64,000 nt of DNA from Chrysopilus asiliformis. Lineage: Eukaryota; Arthropoda; Insecta; Diptera; Rhagionidae. Position 1 is the first letter of the stretch. The text below holds more notes on this DNA, generated by a model. The model worked only from the letters and a program-made list of their open reading frames with translations, was not told the DNA's origin and did no database searches. The DNA is taken from the NCBI GenBank assembly GCA_964034945.1, contig OZ035961.1:93213991-93277990 (forward strand), written 5' to 3'. The DNA is not shown here.

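Larger units (their letters stand above)
14550..63749 (-). other. Giant 49.2-kb intron splitting the PP2C domain
   Basis: The donor GTAAGT at 63749 and the acceptor TTTCCAG ending at 14550 restore a split Asp codon and the canonical order CDGLWD ... GSSDNIT. The interior has no phosphatase exon and is filled by mobile elements and AT-rich unique sequence, itemised separately. Its size contrasts with the 56-234 nt of most other introns in the gene. Confidence 0.8.

Overview
This is an AT-rich, intron- and repeat-dense animal genome window, most likely from an insect and probably a dipteran. The evidence is spliceosomal introns with GT/AG ends, rosa-type mariner relics, and six copies of a mini-me/DINE-1-like element carrying the (GTCY)n proto-microsatellite described from dipterans. 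No prokaryotic, plasmid or viral gene, CRISPR array, rRNA or convincing tRNA was found.

One protein-coding gene explains almost the whole window. It is read on the minus strand; its 5' end lies beyond position 64000 and its stop codon is at 1240-1242. I could join eight exons with consistent splice phase: 63971-64000 (partial), 63750-63914, 14365-14549, 13426-14218, 7952-8187, 5871-7717, 5594-5801 and 1240-1617. They encode the last ~1279 residues of a PP2C-family (PPM) Ser/Thr phosphatase most like the PPM1E/PPM1F group. The phosphatase core ends in exon 14365-14549. A very long tail follows: an acidic His-rich segment; a canonical PAM2 motif (binds the MLLE domain of poly(A)-binding protein); an NPF motif; about nine TPEP/SPEP proline repeats; a 20-residue Ala/Val hydrophobic stretch; and a basic Lys/Thr/Ala/Pro-rich C-terminus resembling microtubule-associated tails. 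The join inside the phosphatase core spans a 49.2-kb intron. Within the 5.2-kb intron between the acidic tail exon and the PAM2-side exons there is a plausible minus-strand promoter and 5'UTR exon (12487 to ~12750). It could produce a phosphatase-free, PAM2-bearing isoform.

Layout. 1-1239: 3'UTR/downstream. 1240-8187: C-terminal exons, with a rosa-like mariner relic, a GTCTGTC repeat and a Tigger-like MITE in the last intron. 8188-13425: intron with a Harbinger-like MITE, one mini-me copy, a GATA-site cluster and the internal promoter. 13426-14549: two tail/core exons. 14550-63749: the giant intron, holding at least twenty recognisable mobile elements (Harbinger-, hAT-, Tigger-, piggyBac-like, Helitron, mini-me, rosa mariner, several unclassified TIR elements), many nested in each other, plus one unexplained ORF ending in HEDL and a candidate regulatory block at 54.5-56.8 kb. 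63750-64000: the last two visible phosphatase exons.

All element boundaries and target-site duplications were read by eye, and family names rest on end structure. No database search was possible.
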